Shown: positions 45,438-57,337, counted from the first letter of the stretch. The stretch: 64,000 bases of DNA from Plasmodium malariae (GCF_900090045.1 NC_041782.1:576001-640000); one strand, 5' to 3'. Program-made: numbers and translations. The notes: generated by a model from the letters alone, not told the origin.

Positions 45438-46309
45438 TTATTTTATTTTTAATTTTCAAAATAAAATTATTAACAAGCCATAAAATAATACGTCTTCCTT
45501 ATTTTCTATTTTTTGCTAAATTTTCAAAATAAAATTATTAACAAGCCATAAAATAATACGTCTTTCTTTTTTTTTTTTTTTGTGAGTGTGTATATCTACA
45601 AATAGCATAAAATTTTTATGACCAATCAAATTAAAAGCTTTCATAAAGTAAAAAAAAAAAAAAAAAAAATTAAAATTTCATTAATATACGATATATGAGA
45701 AAAAATGCAAAAAAATTACATATATATATATATACTCCTGTATACACAAATATACATACACATATATATATATATTATACGCATATATAAATACATACAA
45801 AAAAACAGAAAATCCATAATTCTAATTTTTGTGTATATAAAATATGCACTTTGGTCATTACTTAGTACTGTACTACGTTGTCACTTTTACGTCCTACATT
45901 TATTATTAACTTTGCCTCTGTGTGTGCGAACACAATGCATAAACATATGCATATATATAAGTACATATGTTTATACACGTATAAATGTACATATCCACAT
46001 ATATAATATACATATATGTATACATTCAACAGGTGCAATGTTAATAGGAAAATTCTTTAACTAGTAATATATGTTGTAAGCATGACAACTTTTTTTTTAT
46101 TTTAAAGAAATTTTTTTTTTTTTTTTTACTGTGTAAGTAAGGTTATTTATTTATATATAAATGTAATATCTCATTATACATGCTTTTTTTTTTCTTTTTT
46201 TTATTTTTCATATATGGGAATGAATATGAATTTTAATATTTTACTTTCACAGTTACCGCATATTTATCAACATAGATATATGCACATTAATGTATATATG
46301 TAGGTACGT

Positions 46310-46540
46310 AAGCACGTATGTATGTATATGTATGTACGTATATGTATGTACGTATATGTATGTACGTATATGTATGTACGTATATGTATGCACGTATATG
46401 TATGCACGTATATGTATGCACGTATATGTATGCACATATATGTATGCACGCATATGTATGCACGTATATGTAAGCACATATATGTATGCACGTATATGTA
46501 TGCACGTATATGTATGCACGTATATGTATGCACGTATTTA
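46310..46540. repeat. 14-bp tandem repeat TATGTATGCACGTA
   Basis: About 16 copies; the first five carry GTACGTA and later ones GCACGTA. It lies just 3' of the ALBA3 stop. Six-frame-open phantom ORFs (Met-Tyr-Val-Cys-Thr) result. Confidence 0.93.
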
Positions 46541-46580
46541 TGTAAAAATATATATATGCATGTCGGCCCGTTCCTTTCAT

Positions 46581-47479
46581 TTAACTTGCAACGAAGTCTG
46601 GGTGCTTCCTCAACACAATTGTTATTTTGGGTATCCTTCGGTTTATTCTATCTGAACTAAAATAAGCAGTTTGTATTTTAATTATTTGACCTGAAAAAAG
46701 AATGGAAAATTACATGTGTACATATAACACATTGTTATATATAAGAACTTTAAAAGTGTGCGATCAAAATATATAAAGCAAAAAATAATTGTATACTAAT
46801 CCATGCACATATAAAGGTACACATATAAGAGTAGATATCAAATAACACACATCAATGCGCATAAAAAAATAATAACGTAACAATAGGTGTACTAAAGCTT
46901 ATATAAAAATTTGGCATAGAGAAAAAGCATACCAATATCTTCCTTTTCCATAATTGATGCTGCACCTATTGCAATTTTAGTGGCACTGCCTAAACCTGTT
47001 ATTATAACCTCGTCAAATGGATTTTTCTCTTCATTTCCTGTGAACATCCTTTTGCCTATTCTTGCATAGAATGTTGGTTTCTTTGTCATAGAAACCTAAA
47101 AAAGGACAAAAAAAAAAAAAAAAAAAAAAAAAAAATGAACAAAATAAAAGTGGATAAATTAAAGATGAATAAAATAAAATTGAACAAAATAAGGACGAAC
47201 AAATAAAAATTAAACTTATTAAAAATAGCCAAATGTATAAAAGGTTGTTATAATTAATAAAAAATTCAATAACACCTAAAAACACTTTCCACTTGCAAAG
47301 AATGTATACGCATACACTTTTTAACATTCTTAAAAATATTCAAATTATACAAAACAAACATGAGATGAACAGGTCAGAAAATGCAGAAACGCTGGTGACA
47401 CACTTGCGCATGTTCAAATGCGAAATTTATACATGGACATACTATGTACATACATATGTATATATTTATATATATGCAC

Positions 47480-47524
<45 letters not shown>

Positions 47525-48009
47525 ATTATTTATGTATGTGCTACATATACATGGTCAAAAGGCAAAAAATTTTAAGACATACTCAGACGAAGAAAAATCG
47601 AGACATATTACAACATTCAATCATCATTGATCATGCAAAGCGTACACTATATATCTCAATATAATAATACAAATGAACTAAAAATTTTTTGCAAAAACAA
47701 AAAAAAAAAAAAAAAAAAAAGGAAAAATCAAAAATGAATAATGTATGTAGCAAAAGATTACATATAGGTACAAAAAACTAAAAAAATTAAAAGAAATAAA
47801 ACGAAAGGAAACACATATCGTAGAGAAAAATATAAGCATCTACTGTTCAGGCTGCACATTAAAGAAAAAAAAAAAAAAAGAATATTAACAATTATTAACA
47901 TATATTCATTTTGTTTTTTAATATATTTATTTCTTCATAACAGTATATAATTTATTACTTGAATAGAATTTTCAGCTCTTTCCTGTGATACTTCTTCCGT
48001 ACTTCCCAT
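46581..48009 (-). CDS. ALBA3: DNA/RNA-binding Alba-domain protein (ALBA3), 3 exons, 107 aa
   Basis: Exons 48009-47959 (MGSTEEVSQERAENSIQ, donor GTAATA), 47095-46933 (acceptor ctttttttag, donor GTATGC) and 46690-46581 (acceptor cttttttcag). Phases 0 and 1 agree and the total of 324 nt is in frame. The product has the whole Alba fold: FYARIGKRMFTGNEEKN, DEVIITGLGSATKIAIGAAS, IMEKEDIGQIIKIQTAYF and RRIPKITIVLRKHPDF. Plasmodium Alba proteins bind DNA and RNA, taking part in translational repression and in chromatin; length and N terminus agree with the known ALBA3 as I remember it. Only the middle exon is visible as an ORF, so simple gene calling would miss two thirds of the protein. Confidence 0.95.
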
Positions 48010-48052
48010 ATTTTATAACACGTTAATTTTATGAAATGTTAATTTGCTTTTT

Positions 48053-48092
<40 letters not shown>

Positions 48093-48291
48093 AATATTAT
48101 GTATATGCTTTATATAAACTACTAGTATATAATGGTAAAAGAATATAACGTTATAACGTAAATTATAGCAAATAACATAAAAATATATTTATATGAATAT
48201 TTATTGAATTTATAAATTTTAATTAAAAAAAAAAAAAAAAAAAAGGCTTTAAAGTATCTCTATTTTTTTAAAATACATACATATATAAACA

Positions 48292-48324
<33 letters not shown>

Positions 48325-49109
48325 ATTATAAAAAAAAGCAAGCATAACAAGAATTAGCAGTAGAATACAAACATAAACATACATACATATAAACATATAT
48401 TGTTAAAAGAGATGCAAGGAAAAAAAGAAATTGATATTGTTATTGTAATAAAAAATATAAAATGTGAAAAAACAAAAAAATTGTATAAAATTAGAAGAAT
48501 AAGTAAATCAAGAAGGGGGGTGGGGGAAAAAAAAAAAAAGCAATCCTAAGTATGTATTAACTAGGTGCATGTAATATATATATATATATAATATATATCG
48601 GACAATACGTAATAAATATATATACATATATGCGTAAGTATATATACCCCTATTTTTCATAAATTTGCACAATTATACTTAAGCTCCTTTTCAAGTAGAG
48701 TTGCTATTTTTTTTTTTTTTTTTTTGGCAAATACTTTTATATCTACTTTTGAGCAAAAGGGAGTGAAAAAATAGTACTATTACAAGAGGGTAAAAATTTT
48801 ATACAAAAAAAATAATATCGTACGTATATAATATATATACATACACGTACATATAGAGGCAAGCACACTTTTTTTTTAGCTTCAGAAAATAGAGTTTTTC
48901 TTTAATTTTTTCTTAAAGAATAAGATTATATCATATTAAATTTACTTTTTTCTGTTTTTTCTTTAGGCTTCATGTGACATACTTTTTTTAATGCGTACGT
49001 ACTCATTTATATGTATTTATATATTTTTATATATCTTCATATGTATACAACTAAACCCAATTCTGCGTTTTAATGTAGTGCGCAAAATGTACATAAAAAA
49101 AAAATATAC

Positions 49110-49178
<69 letters not shown>

Positions 49179-49369
49179 CGTATATATATATATATATATT
49201 TATACGTATCTCCCACACACCGACCATCAAAATTACCTAAAATTATATTTTATTTATTTTTATTTATTTTTTTTGGGCTATATAAAATTAACTTATTTGG
49301 AATGAAAGTCGGATTATTTTTTCTTTCAACGTACTTCAGTTTTCATAATTTTTTAAAAATTACCAGTTC

Positions 49370-49401
<32 letters not shown>

Positions 49402-49866
49402 CTCGCTAGTTGTAAAAAAAAAAAAAAAAAAAAAAAAAGATATAAAAAATGAATCATTTCAAATATATATTTCTGCTTAACATGAGGAAAAAAAAAAGAG
49501 TAAGAAAAAAAATTTATACGAATGAACAATAAAAGAGTTAAACAGTAGGAAAAAAAAAAAAAAAATTTCCTTAAATCTCAATTTTATTAATAAACACAAA
49601 TTTTTATAATAAATATTCATAATATATATAATAATATCTTCTTACGAAGTAAACAATTTCTTAATTTCGTATAATTACTGAGAGGTGAACACGTGACGGA
49701 CGGTTCATTCGTATATTTCACACACTATTTTTTTTTATTTCTTTTATTTGATGTGTATATGGAAACTTTACACGTAGGCGGGAGCTACATCATATTTATG
49801 TTTTTACCTATATATATATCTATATATATATATATATATAAATATACGCTTGTATGGGGGTTATGT
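48010..49866. other. Spacer 5' of ALBA3
   Basis: Probable promoter region of ALBA3 (minus) and of a small plus-strand gene. It holds (TA)n at 48055-48090 and 49111-49171, poly-A runs and TTTTC repeats (49371-49402). The plus frame stays open from 49693 into the next gene, through a TA run. No other gene supported. Confidence 0.6.
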
Positions 49867-50172
49867 ATGTATTCACAACTTAACGTATATCTAAACTGTA
49901 ACTCCAATTTTTTTTTTAAATGCTTAGGATTGGTGAGGAAAATAAATATTACCTTATATTTTAAATATAAAGTCGTTTTTTCCTCCCATATGTACGACGG
50001 TACATGTATTACTTTCTTTTTTTTTTTAATAAGGAAAAGGATAAATCTCTCAGTATTACAGTGTGATTATAAATTCATTTGGTAAAGGTTATTTAGTTCA
50101 TATGTCAAAGCCTGTTAATCATTGGTCCCTTTTTTGTTTTATGTTTATATCCTCAGGCTTTACAAGAAATAG
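49867..50172 (+). CDS. Small spliced gene, about 76 aa, 5' end uncertain
   Basis: Exon 49867-50081 starts MYSQLNVYLNCNSNFFFKCL and continues LVRKINITLYFKYKVVFSSH, MYDGTCIT, then RKRINLSVLQCDYKFI. The donor TTTG|GTAAAG and the acceptor tatatcctcag (after a T-rich tract) define a 75-bp intron; exon 2 50157-50172 adds LYKK and a TAG. The split codon TG|G gives Trp. Codon use after the internal poly-T is clearly non-random. The start could be further upstream because the frame is open from 49693, or the exon could begin after the acceptor-like tgcttag at 49927. No family recognised. Confidence 0.5.
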
Positions 50173-50554
50173 TTGTTCTATTTATTTATACATGAAGAGG
50201 TGTACTAATATGCATGAGTGTTAAAAATGAAAGAAGAACAAAAAATTTCATAACAAGAATTGTGCCATTTGTAATGTAAATTTCTTTACGAACACATTTA
50301 AATATATACTTATATATATATGTATATATATATGTATATGTATATGTATACTTATATATATGTGCATGAGATAATTACTAACTTGTTTATTTTCAATTTT
50401 CCGTATTGCGCCAAAGAACATTTTAAGAATCTTTGAACGAAATTGGACAAGAAAGAAGGAGCACTAAATAAGAAAAAATAATAGTAAATAAGAAGCTTCT
50501 ATTTTAATAAAAAAAAATTCTAAAAAACAACAGGGTAACTATAGGGAACCAAAA

Positions 50555-50660
50555 AAAGGAAGGAAAGAAGGAAGGAAAGAAGGAAGGAAGGAAGGAAAGA
50601 AGGAAGGAAGGAAGGAAAGAAGGAAGGAAGGAAAGAAGGAAGGAAGGAAGAAAGAAAAAA
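50555..50660. repeat. (GGAA/GAAG)n purine repeat
   Basis: About 100 bp of GGAA, GAAG and AAAG units, purine-only on the plus strand. Confidence 0.9.
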
Positions 50661-51093
50661 AGAAAATACGATTATAATGTAACACTACGTAATTTCTTCT
50701 TTTTTTTATCTTCGTTTATCCTAATTTTTATCATATAGAAAAACTTTCATAAAATTTGATGCGTGTGTTAATTTCGTCAGAAAGCTGCAAAAAAGTATAA
50801 CAAGGTAAATGAACTAAATTGAATATACATATAATTGTAAAATGTTTTTAAACCTGTGGTTTATATTTTTACTTTGTTTATGAATGCCTTTTGTTCAATC
50901 TGAGAAGTAAAATTGAATTTTTTTAAAAATGTAATTGTGTGTATGATATTTCTTGAGAGATACAGCTCATAAACAATTTGAGCAAAAAAGAAAAGTACAA
51001 ATGGACGCAAAAATGGAAGTAGAAATAACGTAGGTATGAATGTAATATTTTAAATGGTTGCATTTTTGGTAATCGTTTGTTCACTGCTTTGAA

Positions 51094-51595
51094 TCAGTGT
51101 ACTACCGGCTCGAATGTGTTCACCATGTTATTTAAAACATTTTTGACGGCTATAAAAAAAGAAAAAATAAAAAAAGATATACTTTTTATTGACTATTCTG
51201 AAGGAGTAAAAGAGATGATAATAAGGTGTTTTGTGCCTCCTTTTTTTTTATTCTTTTATTCCCCTTTTTTCCAGAAGGGCACAAAACAGTACAATAATTT
51301 TATTAAGAAAAGGAATTACAAATATATTTGGGGTTCTCTGTTTGTTTCAAATAATTTTCGTATAATCTACTAGGTGACACATTTTCCTGTAATTGTGGGT
51401 ATAAAAAAAAAAAAAAAAAAAAAAAAAAAGACAACTCAAAAGTAAAAAAAATGTGTATATAAGAAAAAAGAGGCCATTAATATAAATGTCTGTTCGAGAT
51501 AGTTTGTATTCTTTTTTGTAAAAAATTAAATATCATTTGGACGTACGTATGATTTAATACTTAACGATATGGAAAAGAGTGTGATCATTTTTTTC

Positions 51596-51627
<32 letters not shown>

Positions 51628-52154
51628 CCTTTCCCACTTACCGTTGGTAATATTATTATTAAAGGGCTATCAACAGTTTCAATATTTTTATCCAACTCCA
51701 GATTTATCCGTTTCTTCTCATCACCATTATATGCTTAATAAAATTTAAAAGCCCCATCCGTATATTGTTGTTATTATTAGTATTATTATTAGTAGTATTA
51801 TTATTAGTAGTATTATTATTATTATTATTATTTATTATTTTTTTTTTTTATTGTTATACTACCATCGTGCTATATAAATACAACATTTTTTTAAATTATT
51901 TTGCGCAAAAATTATAATAGTATATAAAAATGGTCATCTTTTTTTTTTTTTTTCGCTTTTTGACTATTTCGTAAAAATATGTGTACATCTTATTTTTTTA
52001 TCTTTTTTTTATTTATACTTAAATCGATGTTCAAATTTCCATGTTCGTCTGTTTGTCCTCTGACAAATGATAATACATTCCTTTGATTTGAAGTGTAGTG
52101 GGTTATTTTGTAAAGTAATCCGAAAATGCATAATTTCAAAATATGACTGTTCAT
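51094..52154 (-). CDS. Four-exon gene of unknown function, 116 aa
   Basis: Exons 52154-52019, 51733-51642, 51386-51320 and 51149-51094; phases 1, 0 and 1 agree and all borders are GT-AG (donors GTATAA, GTAAGT, GTAATT; acceptors ttattaag, caattacag, ttttatag). The product starts MNSHILKLCIFGLLYKITHY, then GQTDEHGNLNIDLTYNGDEK, KRINLELDKNIETVDSPLII, ILPTENVSPSRLYENYLKQT and ends VKNVLNNMVNTFEPVVH. The N terminus may be a beta-strand rather than a signal peptide. Size and strand pattern recall a small assembly-chaperone fold, but I do not recognise the family. If the last intron is retained, the protein ends ICNSFS instead. The plus-strand ORF over 51077-51373 is its antisense shadow. Confidence 0.75.
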
Positions 52155-52904
52155 ATTGTAAAGTGGAGGAGTAAATATGCTAACTGAAGTTAGTGATATA
52201 AAAGGAGTAAATAACGTAAATAGCATAAATGGAATAAATAACGTTAAAAACAAAAAATATGACAAAAGGGGGGAGGAAAAAAAAAAAAAAAAAGAACACA
52301 ACAAAAAAGGGTACTCGTATAATACAAAAATGACTAATTGTCCTGAACACGCAATATTTTTTTTTGTTTTTTTCTATCTCTTTAAAAAAGTTGTTTTAAA
52401 ATAAATAAAAATAAAAAAACAAAAAAATAGAAAAGACAAATCTTCCAGATTAAATTTATCCACGTGTTTTAATAAAAATTAGTCCGCATTGGTTATAACA
52501 CGTCATAACTTAAAAAATAGCAAAAATATAAAATGAAAAAAATCCAAAACGCAGTGTCGTAAAACATAAAAAATATGCCTACGCTGTAAGTTCATAATGT
52601 ACATACAGAAAAAAAAGTTCATAATAACGAAATAAACAAAATATTTCAATATATAGCAAAATAAACAATATATTGAAAAATGTAGCAAAACAATGCAGGA
52701 GTCAAAACGTAGCTAATTAGCTAACTCAACAATTAAGTCATGGCACATATATATTCACATATATATATTTGTGCACACTTTCACAATTCAACATAGGACC
52801 CCCGTGAAATTGCCACATTTGGGCGTGCCATATTTTTTACCTTGACCAACTATCAATTTTTCATTGCTTCTTCTTCTTTTTTTTTTTTTTTTTTTTTTTT
52901 CACC

Positions 52905-55613
52905 TTACCCGTTCAGGACATTTTTTCGAAGATCAGAAATGGTGCTACTTTTTTCTTCATAATTCATACACATCCACGAATAAAATGGTATTGCTATTAT
53001 AGTATATCCTTTTATTAACAAATAATTTATTTTAATTAATATTTCTGATTTAATAAAATAATTATCATTGTAAAAAACATAATAAGGGTTATATGAAATA
53101 TTATTAATTAAGAAAATGGAATTGCACTTACTGTCATTCGTTTTGTCTTCTTTTCTTTTTAACAAAGTGTTAACAATTTTTAATTCGTTATTTTCATTGC
53201 ACGAATGAAAATAATCCTGTGGCTCTAAAAATACATAAGCTATGTAATTGTCATATTCAAATAGTGAAATGTAATATATATCATCCTTAAAATTTATTTT
53301 TACATGTTTGTTATAATTTTGAACGATGCTAAGTAATTCTATGTTGAGTATTTTATTTATCCTTGTGCTTCTAGGAGTCTGCGAAAGGGAGTTAGTACCC
53401 CCTACATTACATTCATCATCACAGTAACCATAAACATCAGCATCATCGTTACAATAAATGCTGCTAATATTATTATGAGAAAAGTTTCTCGGCGGATGAC
53501 TAGCCAAACTCGAGGCACTTGTACATCCCGCATTTTTATTCCACAAAGGAATATCTTTATAATAAAAGTCTACAAAATTATATACACTAATTTCTTCTAC
53601 TATATAACTGCTACATTTTCTTCCATTGTTTACTTTACCTTTCCTCATTATTAGCGAATAATACTGTAAGCATTCTTTAAATAAATCACTGTATTCCTTT
53701 TTATCCTTAATATTATATAAATTGAATAAACAACATAATATCAAACTATGATTGTCCGTATATTCCGAAGTACGGAAAATGCACATATATCTTTTTAATA
53801 GCTGTTCATAAAAATTAATTTCATTATTAATATAAAATAAACACTTGTCTTTTATTGTGTTCATTATATTAAAGTCTAAGAAGGACATATTCCATATTAT
53901 TGGTATTTTTAATAAAGATGAAAATAATTTTATTAAACAATCAAAATTAAGGTATTCTTTTAAAAAAATTATTTCCTTGCTAATACAATTTAAATAAAAT
54001 TTCATCTCCTTCTCGTATTCATTTATTAATGAATTTCTTAATAGCATATTACATGTAGACTCAAACATATCTACACTCAAATGGCAAACAGAATCTGCAT
54101 TTAATTTATTCATCAAATTGAGATGAAAATAGTATTTTTCATTCAACTCGCTACTCCCTAATGGAATGAAATGCGACTCTCCCTCAGTTGATCGAACAAC
54201 ATGATGGTGATCATCATGATTAACATAATTGTCATAATTGTCATAATTGTCATAATTCTCATAATCGCCATAATCGTCATAATCGGCATAATCGGCATAA
54301 TCGTCATAATCGGCATAATCGGCATAATCGGCATAATCACCCCCATCAGCTTTATCCAAATTTGTTCCTCTAATTTCCTTATAAAATAATATTTTCTCTT
54401 TTATACCATCTCTTGGACGGTAATAACTACTATAGTAGTCAGATAACATACCCTTGAAATTTACTCCATCCTTGCATTCCTTTGCATTGCTTGCATTATG
54501 AGCAACTATGTTATCATTATATGTGTCACTTTTTAAAAAAGCACCGTTTCCATTCTTTATACCGTAGGATGTGTTAAATTTTTCTAAAAATTTCCTTTTT
54601 ACCTTGCCGTTCAGGTGTTTACTACTTTTTCCATGAACAAATAAGAAATTATTAAGGCAAAGCAAAATATGGTCATATTTAAATTCTATATTAATATTAT
54701 GTAGTTTCGATAAAACATTTATGACTTTTATTGCAATGGGAAATTTTAAATGTAACAAATTTACATTAGTAAAAAATTTATTTATAGCATAAAAGTTGAT
54801 GCATAATTTATCTAACGAAATTATTAATTCTGCTAGCTGCACATTATTTAAATATGAAATATGTGAAGGCAATTTGTTTCGAAGCATTGAGATAATATCA
54901 TTATTTCTGTAGTAGAACTTTGAATATATATATGTAATTTTAACTAACTGATTTGCATCTAATTTATTTTGATTTTTAATAAATATATCTACAGAAGAAA
55001 ATAAAAGCATGTCTTTTTGTATGTCCAAATAACTAAAAGAAGTTAATACATTTATTAAACTCTCTACATCGAATGTATGCAATATATTTAGTGTTGCAAC
55101 TGCAATCCGATTGAATAAATTTATATCTTTTATATGAATTTTACAAAAACTTAAACATATTATAGATATATGTTCAGGACTAGCCAAAGTAATTTTATTT
55201 AAAAATGCAACAGATAAAGAAGCAAATAAGGGTATATAAATCAAGTTCAATTTAGAACATAAAAAACATATGTCACAAATTTCTTTCATAGAATATTTAC
55301 ATGCCTGAACAGATATTTGATGTAAGATGCTTTTTATTAAAACTTCTTCCTCCCCCAATTTGTTATTTACCTCTAGTGACTTTAGTACCCTATAACAATC
55401 TTTTGCATCGAATGAATTTATTTCACTCTGGACTTTCTTTTTAAACATTTCATATAAACCCTCGTTTTCCTTAGATAATCTCAAAATATCAAATGCATAA
55501 TTTCCTAAACTCTTTGTTGACAATTTTGCTATATCCGCTTGGCTTGGTATATAAACAAATCTTCTACAACGGGATATAAGTACATTATCCTTTTTCACCA
55601 CTCGCTTTATCAT
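52905..55613 (-). CDS. RAP-domain protein, probable organellar RNA-binding factor, 902 aa
   Basis: Long run of Leu/Ile-rich helical repeats from about residue 30 to 330 (SIICLSFCKIHIKDINLFNR, NVLTSFSYLDIQKDMLLFSS, ITYIYSKFYYRNNDIISMLR), the heptatricopeptide-like array that precedes RAP domains. At the C terminus (about 855-900) a RAP-type block: INYLLIKGYTIIAIPFYSWM followed by acidic/basic residues. Apicomplexa have an expanded RAP family, mostly mitochondrial, that binds fragmented rRNA. An Asp-Tyr repeat (ADYADYDDYADY, about residue 430-460) interrupts the middle. ATG at 55613, followed by a basic stretch MIKRVVKKDNVLISRCRRF that could be a mitochondrial leader. The stop overlaps a strong donor (ACGG|GTAAGG), so a short extra 3' exon is possible. 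Confidence 0.88.
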   Translation of the reverse strand: MIKRVVKKDNVLISRCRRFVYIPSQADIAKLSTKSLGNYAFDILRLSKENEGLYEMFKKKVQSEINSFDAKDCYRVLKSLEVNNKLGEEEVLIKSILHQISVQACKYSMKEICDICFLCSKLNLIYIPLFASLSVAFLNKITLASPEHISIICLSFCKIHIKDINLFNRIAVATLNILHTFDVESLINVLTSFSYLDIQKDMLLFSSVDIFIKNQNKLDANQLVKITYIYSKFYYRNNDIISMLRNKLPSHISYLNNVQLAELIISLDKLCINFYAINKFFTNVNLLHLKFPIAIKVINVLSKLHNINIEFKYDHILLCLNNFLFVHGKSSKHLNGKVKRKFLEKFNTSYGIKNGNGAFLKSDTYNDNIVAHNASNAKECKDGVNFKGMLSDYYSSYYRPRDGIKEKILFYKEIRGTNLDKADGGDYADYADYADYDDYADYADYDDYGDYENYDNYDNYDNYVNHDDHHHVVRSTEGESHFIPLGSSELNEKYYFHLNLMNKLNADSVCHLSVDMFESTCNMLLRNSLINEYEKEMKFYLNCISKEIIFLKEYLNFDCLIKLFSSLLKIPIIWNMSFLDFNIMNTIKDKCLFYINNEINFYEQLLKRYMCIFRTSEYTDNHSLILCCLFNLYNIKDKKEYSDLFKECLQYYSLIMRKGKVNNGRKCSSYIVEEISVYNFVDFYYKDIPLWNKNAGCTSASSLASHPPRNFSHNNISSIYCNDDADVYGYCDDECNVGGTNSLSQTPRSTRINKILNIELLSIVQNYNKHVKINFKDDIYYISLFEYDNYIAYVFLEPQDYFHSCNENNELKIVNTLLKRKEDKTNDSKCNSIFLINNISYNPYYVFYNDNYFIKSEILIKINYLLIKGYTIIAIPFYSWMCMNYEEKSSTISDLRKNVLNG

Positions 55614-56464
55614 TTTTGCTAGCTATTCAAAAAATCAAGGACAGACAAAAAAAATTAATTGTTCCACATTTTGTATCATGTTTTTTTTATATGTGTGCCT
55701 AGTTGTCAGGCGAAAGGTTGTGGCTTAACGGTACGGGAAAGAGGGGGAAACAGTATGGAAAAAATATGAAAAGAAAAAAAGAAAAAAGTAGAAAGTAGGA
55801 AAAAACGAAAAAAGTAGAAAGTAGGAAAAAAAAAAAAAAGGAAGAAAGTAGGAAAAAAAAAAAAAAGAAAAAAAAAGTTTGCTTACGAAGTTGTAGAAGT
55901 TAAAAAAATAATTAAAATTAATGTTTCCCTTAAATCGAAGCATTCTTCGAACAATATATGTATATATGTGTATTTATTTACACAAATATAAGTACATATC
56001 AATCCATATATCGATCTGTTTTTTCCCTATACCCCTTCCTTTCAAAAAAAATAAAAAATAATCAGATCGTACATTCAAAATGACGCTTACCACGTTTCAT
56101 AATTTATTATACTTCCTACATAATACTGTATGGTAAGCTTTTTGCGTTCTTGTTTTTTTTAATCTTTTAGCATTTTGTACTCCATAATAAGTATTTCTTG
56201 CTTGTTCATAAATTTTTTTTCCATTTGGAGTTTCATATATTAAATGTATGTATGTTCATTAAAAGGTAGCGTGGGATTGAATACAAGCGTTTGTTATACA
56301 TTCATATTAACATGTATTATGTAAAATGTGATATCTAAGAATATTTTATAGATTGTGTGTAGTATTTTTTTAGTCCCTTTTGTGGATCTCCATCTTTTAT
56401 TGTAGCCCACAAAGCTATAACTTTTTGTATTTTTTTTCTTTTTTTTTTTTCTGAATTTTGCTCA
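55614..56464. promoter_or_regulatory. Divergent intergenic region (RAP gene / 290-aa gene)
   Basis: 851 bp between two start codons pointing away from each other, so it should carry both promoters. It shows A-rich GAAAGTAGGAAAAA repeats (55770-55880) on the RAP side and a poly-T/C tract just before 56465 on the other. No specific transcription-factor site was identified. Confidence 0.55.
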
Positions 56465-57337
56465 ATGGTTGCCTTTAAACCTTACAAGTTCATAATATTT
56501 AACAAAAATTTGAGAAACAATAACTTTTACAAACAGATAATTACTTTCCTTGATTTATCAGTTCTTTGTAAAGAGATTTATCTAAGTGAAAAATTTTGCA
56601 AATTAAATTACGAGCATGTAAGTAGAAAAAAATTAATCTACTTTTCCGACAGTGACTTAGTTGACAAATTAAACCAAAACCATAGTTATAGTCATAGCCA
56701 TAGCCAAAATGAGTTAATCTCCACGATCAGAAACGAACAGCAGTGTTTGCCCACGGAAAGGGATTCAGTGAATACCCACAATTTTGTATTTGACGAAAAT
56801 ATTGATCATAACATGAGGGAAGGCATTATCGAAACAGAAGATTTAATTCAGAAAAAGAAAACAGAACAAGAAAATGGTGTTTTGACCAGCAAGGGAAATA
56901 GGAACAAAAAAGGAGATCAATTTTTTTTGGTCAGCCTTTTTATATATGAAGGAAAGAAAAAAGAAGAACTGCTTAACATGATAAATTTTATTAAAATGTA
57001 CAATGTAAATCATATAAACATTTTATGCTTAAATGATTATAATTCTATTTTAAACTTATTTAACAAGCAACAAGCTAAGACCAGAATTTCTATTTTTTGC
57101 CCATTTTACATTGTACATGATAATTATGACATGTGCAGGCAAAATATTCCAAAAAAAATTTGCGATTTTTTATATACTATAATTAGTGATTTCCTTCCTT
57201 TAAATTATAAACATGTTTACTTGTCGGATCTCATCAGAGCTATAATAGTAAACACCGAACTTTGCCAGAGGAATGCAGATCAGGAAATAGAAGTGCTGAG
57301 ATTTATGGATATGATGCAAATTATTGGAAAATTATAA
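56465..57337 (+). CDS. Conserved unknown protein, 290 aa
   Basis: Single exon from ATG 56465 to TAA 57337. An ordered N-terminal block (MVAFKPYKFIIFNKNLRNNN to KKLIYFSDSDLV), a His/Ser repeat NHSYSHSHSQ and a charged insertion (about residues 78-150), then an ordered C-terminal block: QFFLVSLFIYEGKKKEELLN, INILCLNDYNSILNLFNKQQ, ISIFCPFYIVHD and PLNYKHVYLSDLIRAIIVNT. Alternating beta-strands and helices suggest an alpha/beta fold split by low complexity; a Rossmann-like reductase is possible, but no Gly-rich motif is visible. No signal or membrane segment. Function unknown. Confidence 0.85.
   Translation: MVAFKPYKFIIFNKNLRNNNFYKQIITFLDLSVLCKEIYLSEKFCKLNYEHVSRKKLIYFSDSDLVDKLNQNHSYSHSHSQNELISTIRNEQQCLPTERDSVNTHNFVFDENIDHNMREGIIETEDLIQKKKTEQENGVLTSKGNRNKKGDQFFLVSLFIYEGKKKEELLNMINFIKMYNVNHINILCLNDYNSILNLFNKQQAKTRISIFCPFYIVHDNYDMCRQNIPKKICDFLYTIISDFLPLNYKHVYLSDLIRAIIVNTELCQRNADQEIEVLRFMDMMQIIGKL

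Larger units (their letters stand above)
43123..46580. other. Repeat-rich spacer between ALBA3 and the NOT-box gene
   Basis: Holds poly-A runs, a purine minisatellite (43855-44170), a (TTA)n run (45388-45436), a 46-bp direct duplication (45451/45519) and a 14-bp repeat (46310-46540). Coding-like fragments are seen near 44691-44810 (+), 45644-45516 (-), 45346-45302 (-) and 45918-45862 (-), each next to a plausible splice site, but none could be joined into a gene. Confidence 0.6.

Noticed and set aside
51077..51373. Plus-strand 98-aa ORF FTALNQCTTGSNVF...
   Set aside because: It has no ATG start, G/C-rich third positions and a poly-T interior; the minus strand gives phase-consistent exons with better codon use.
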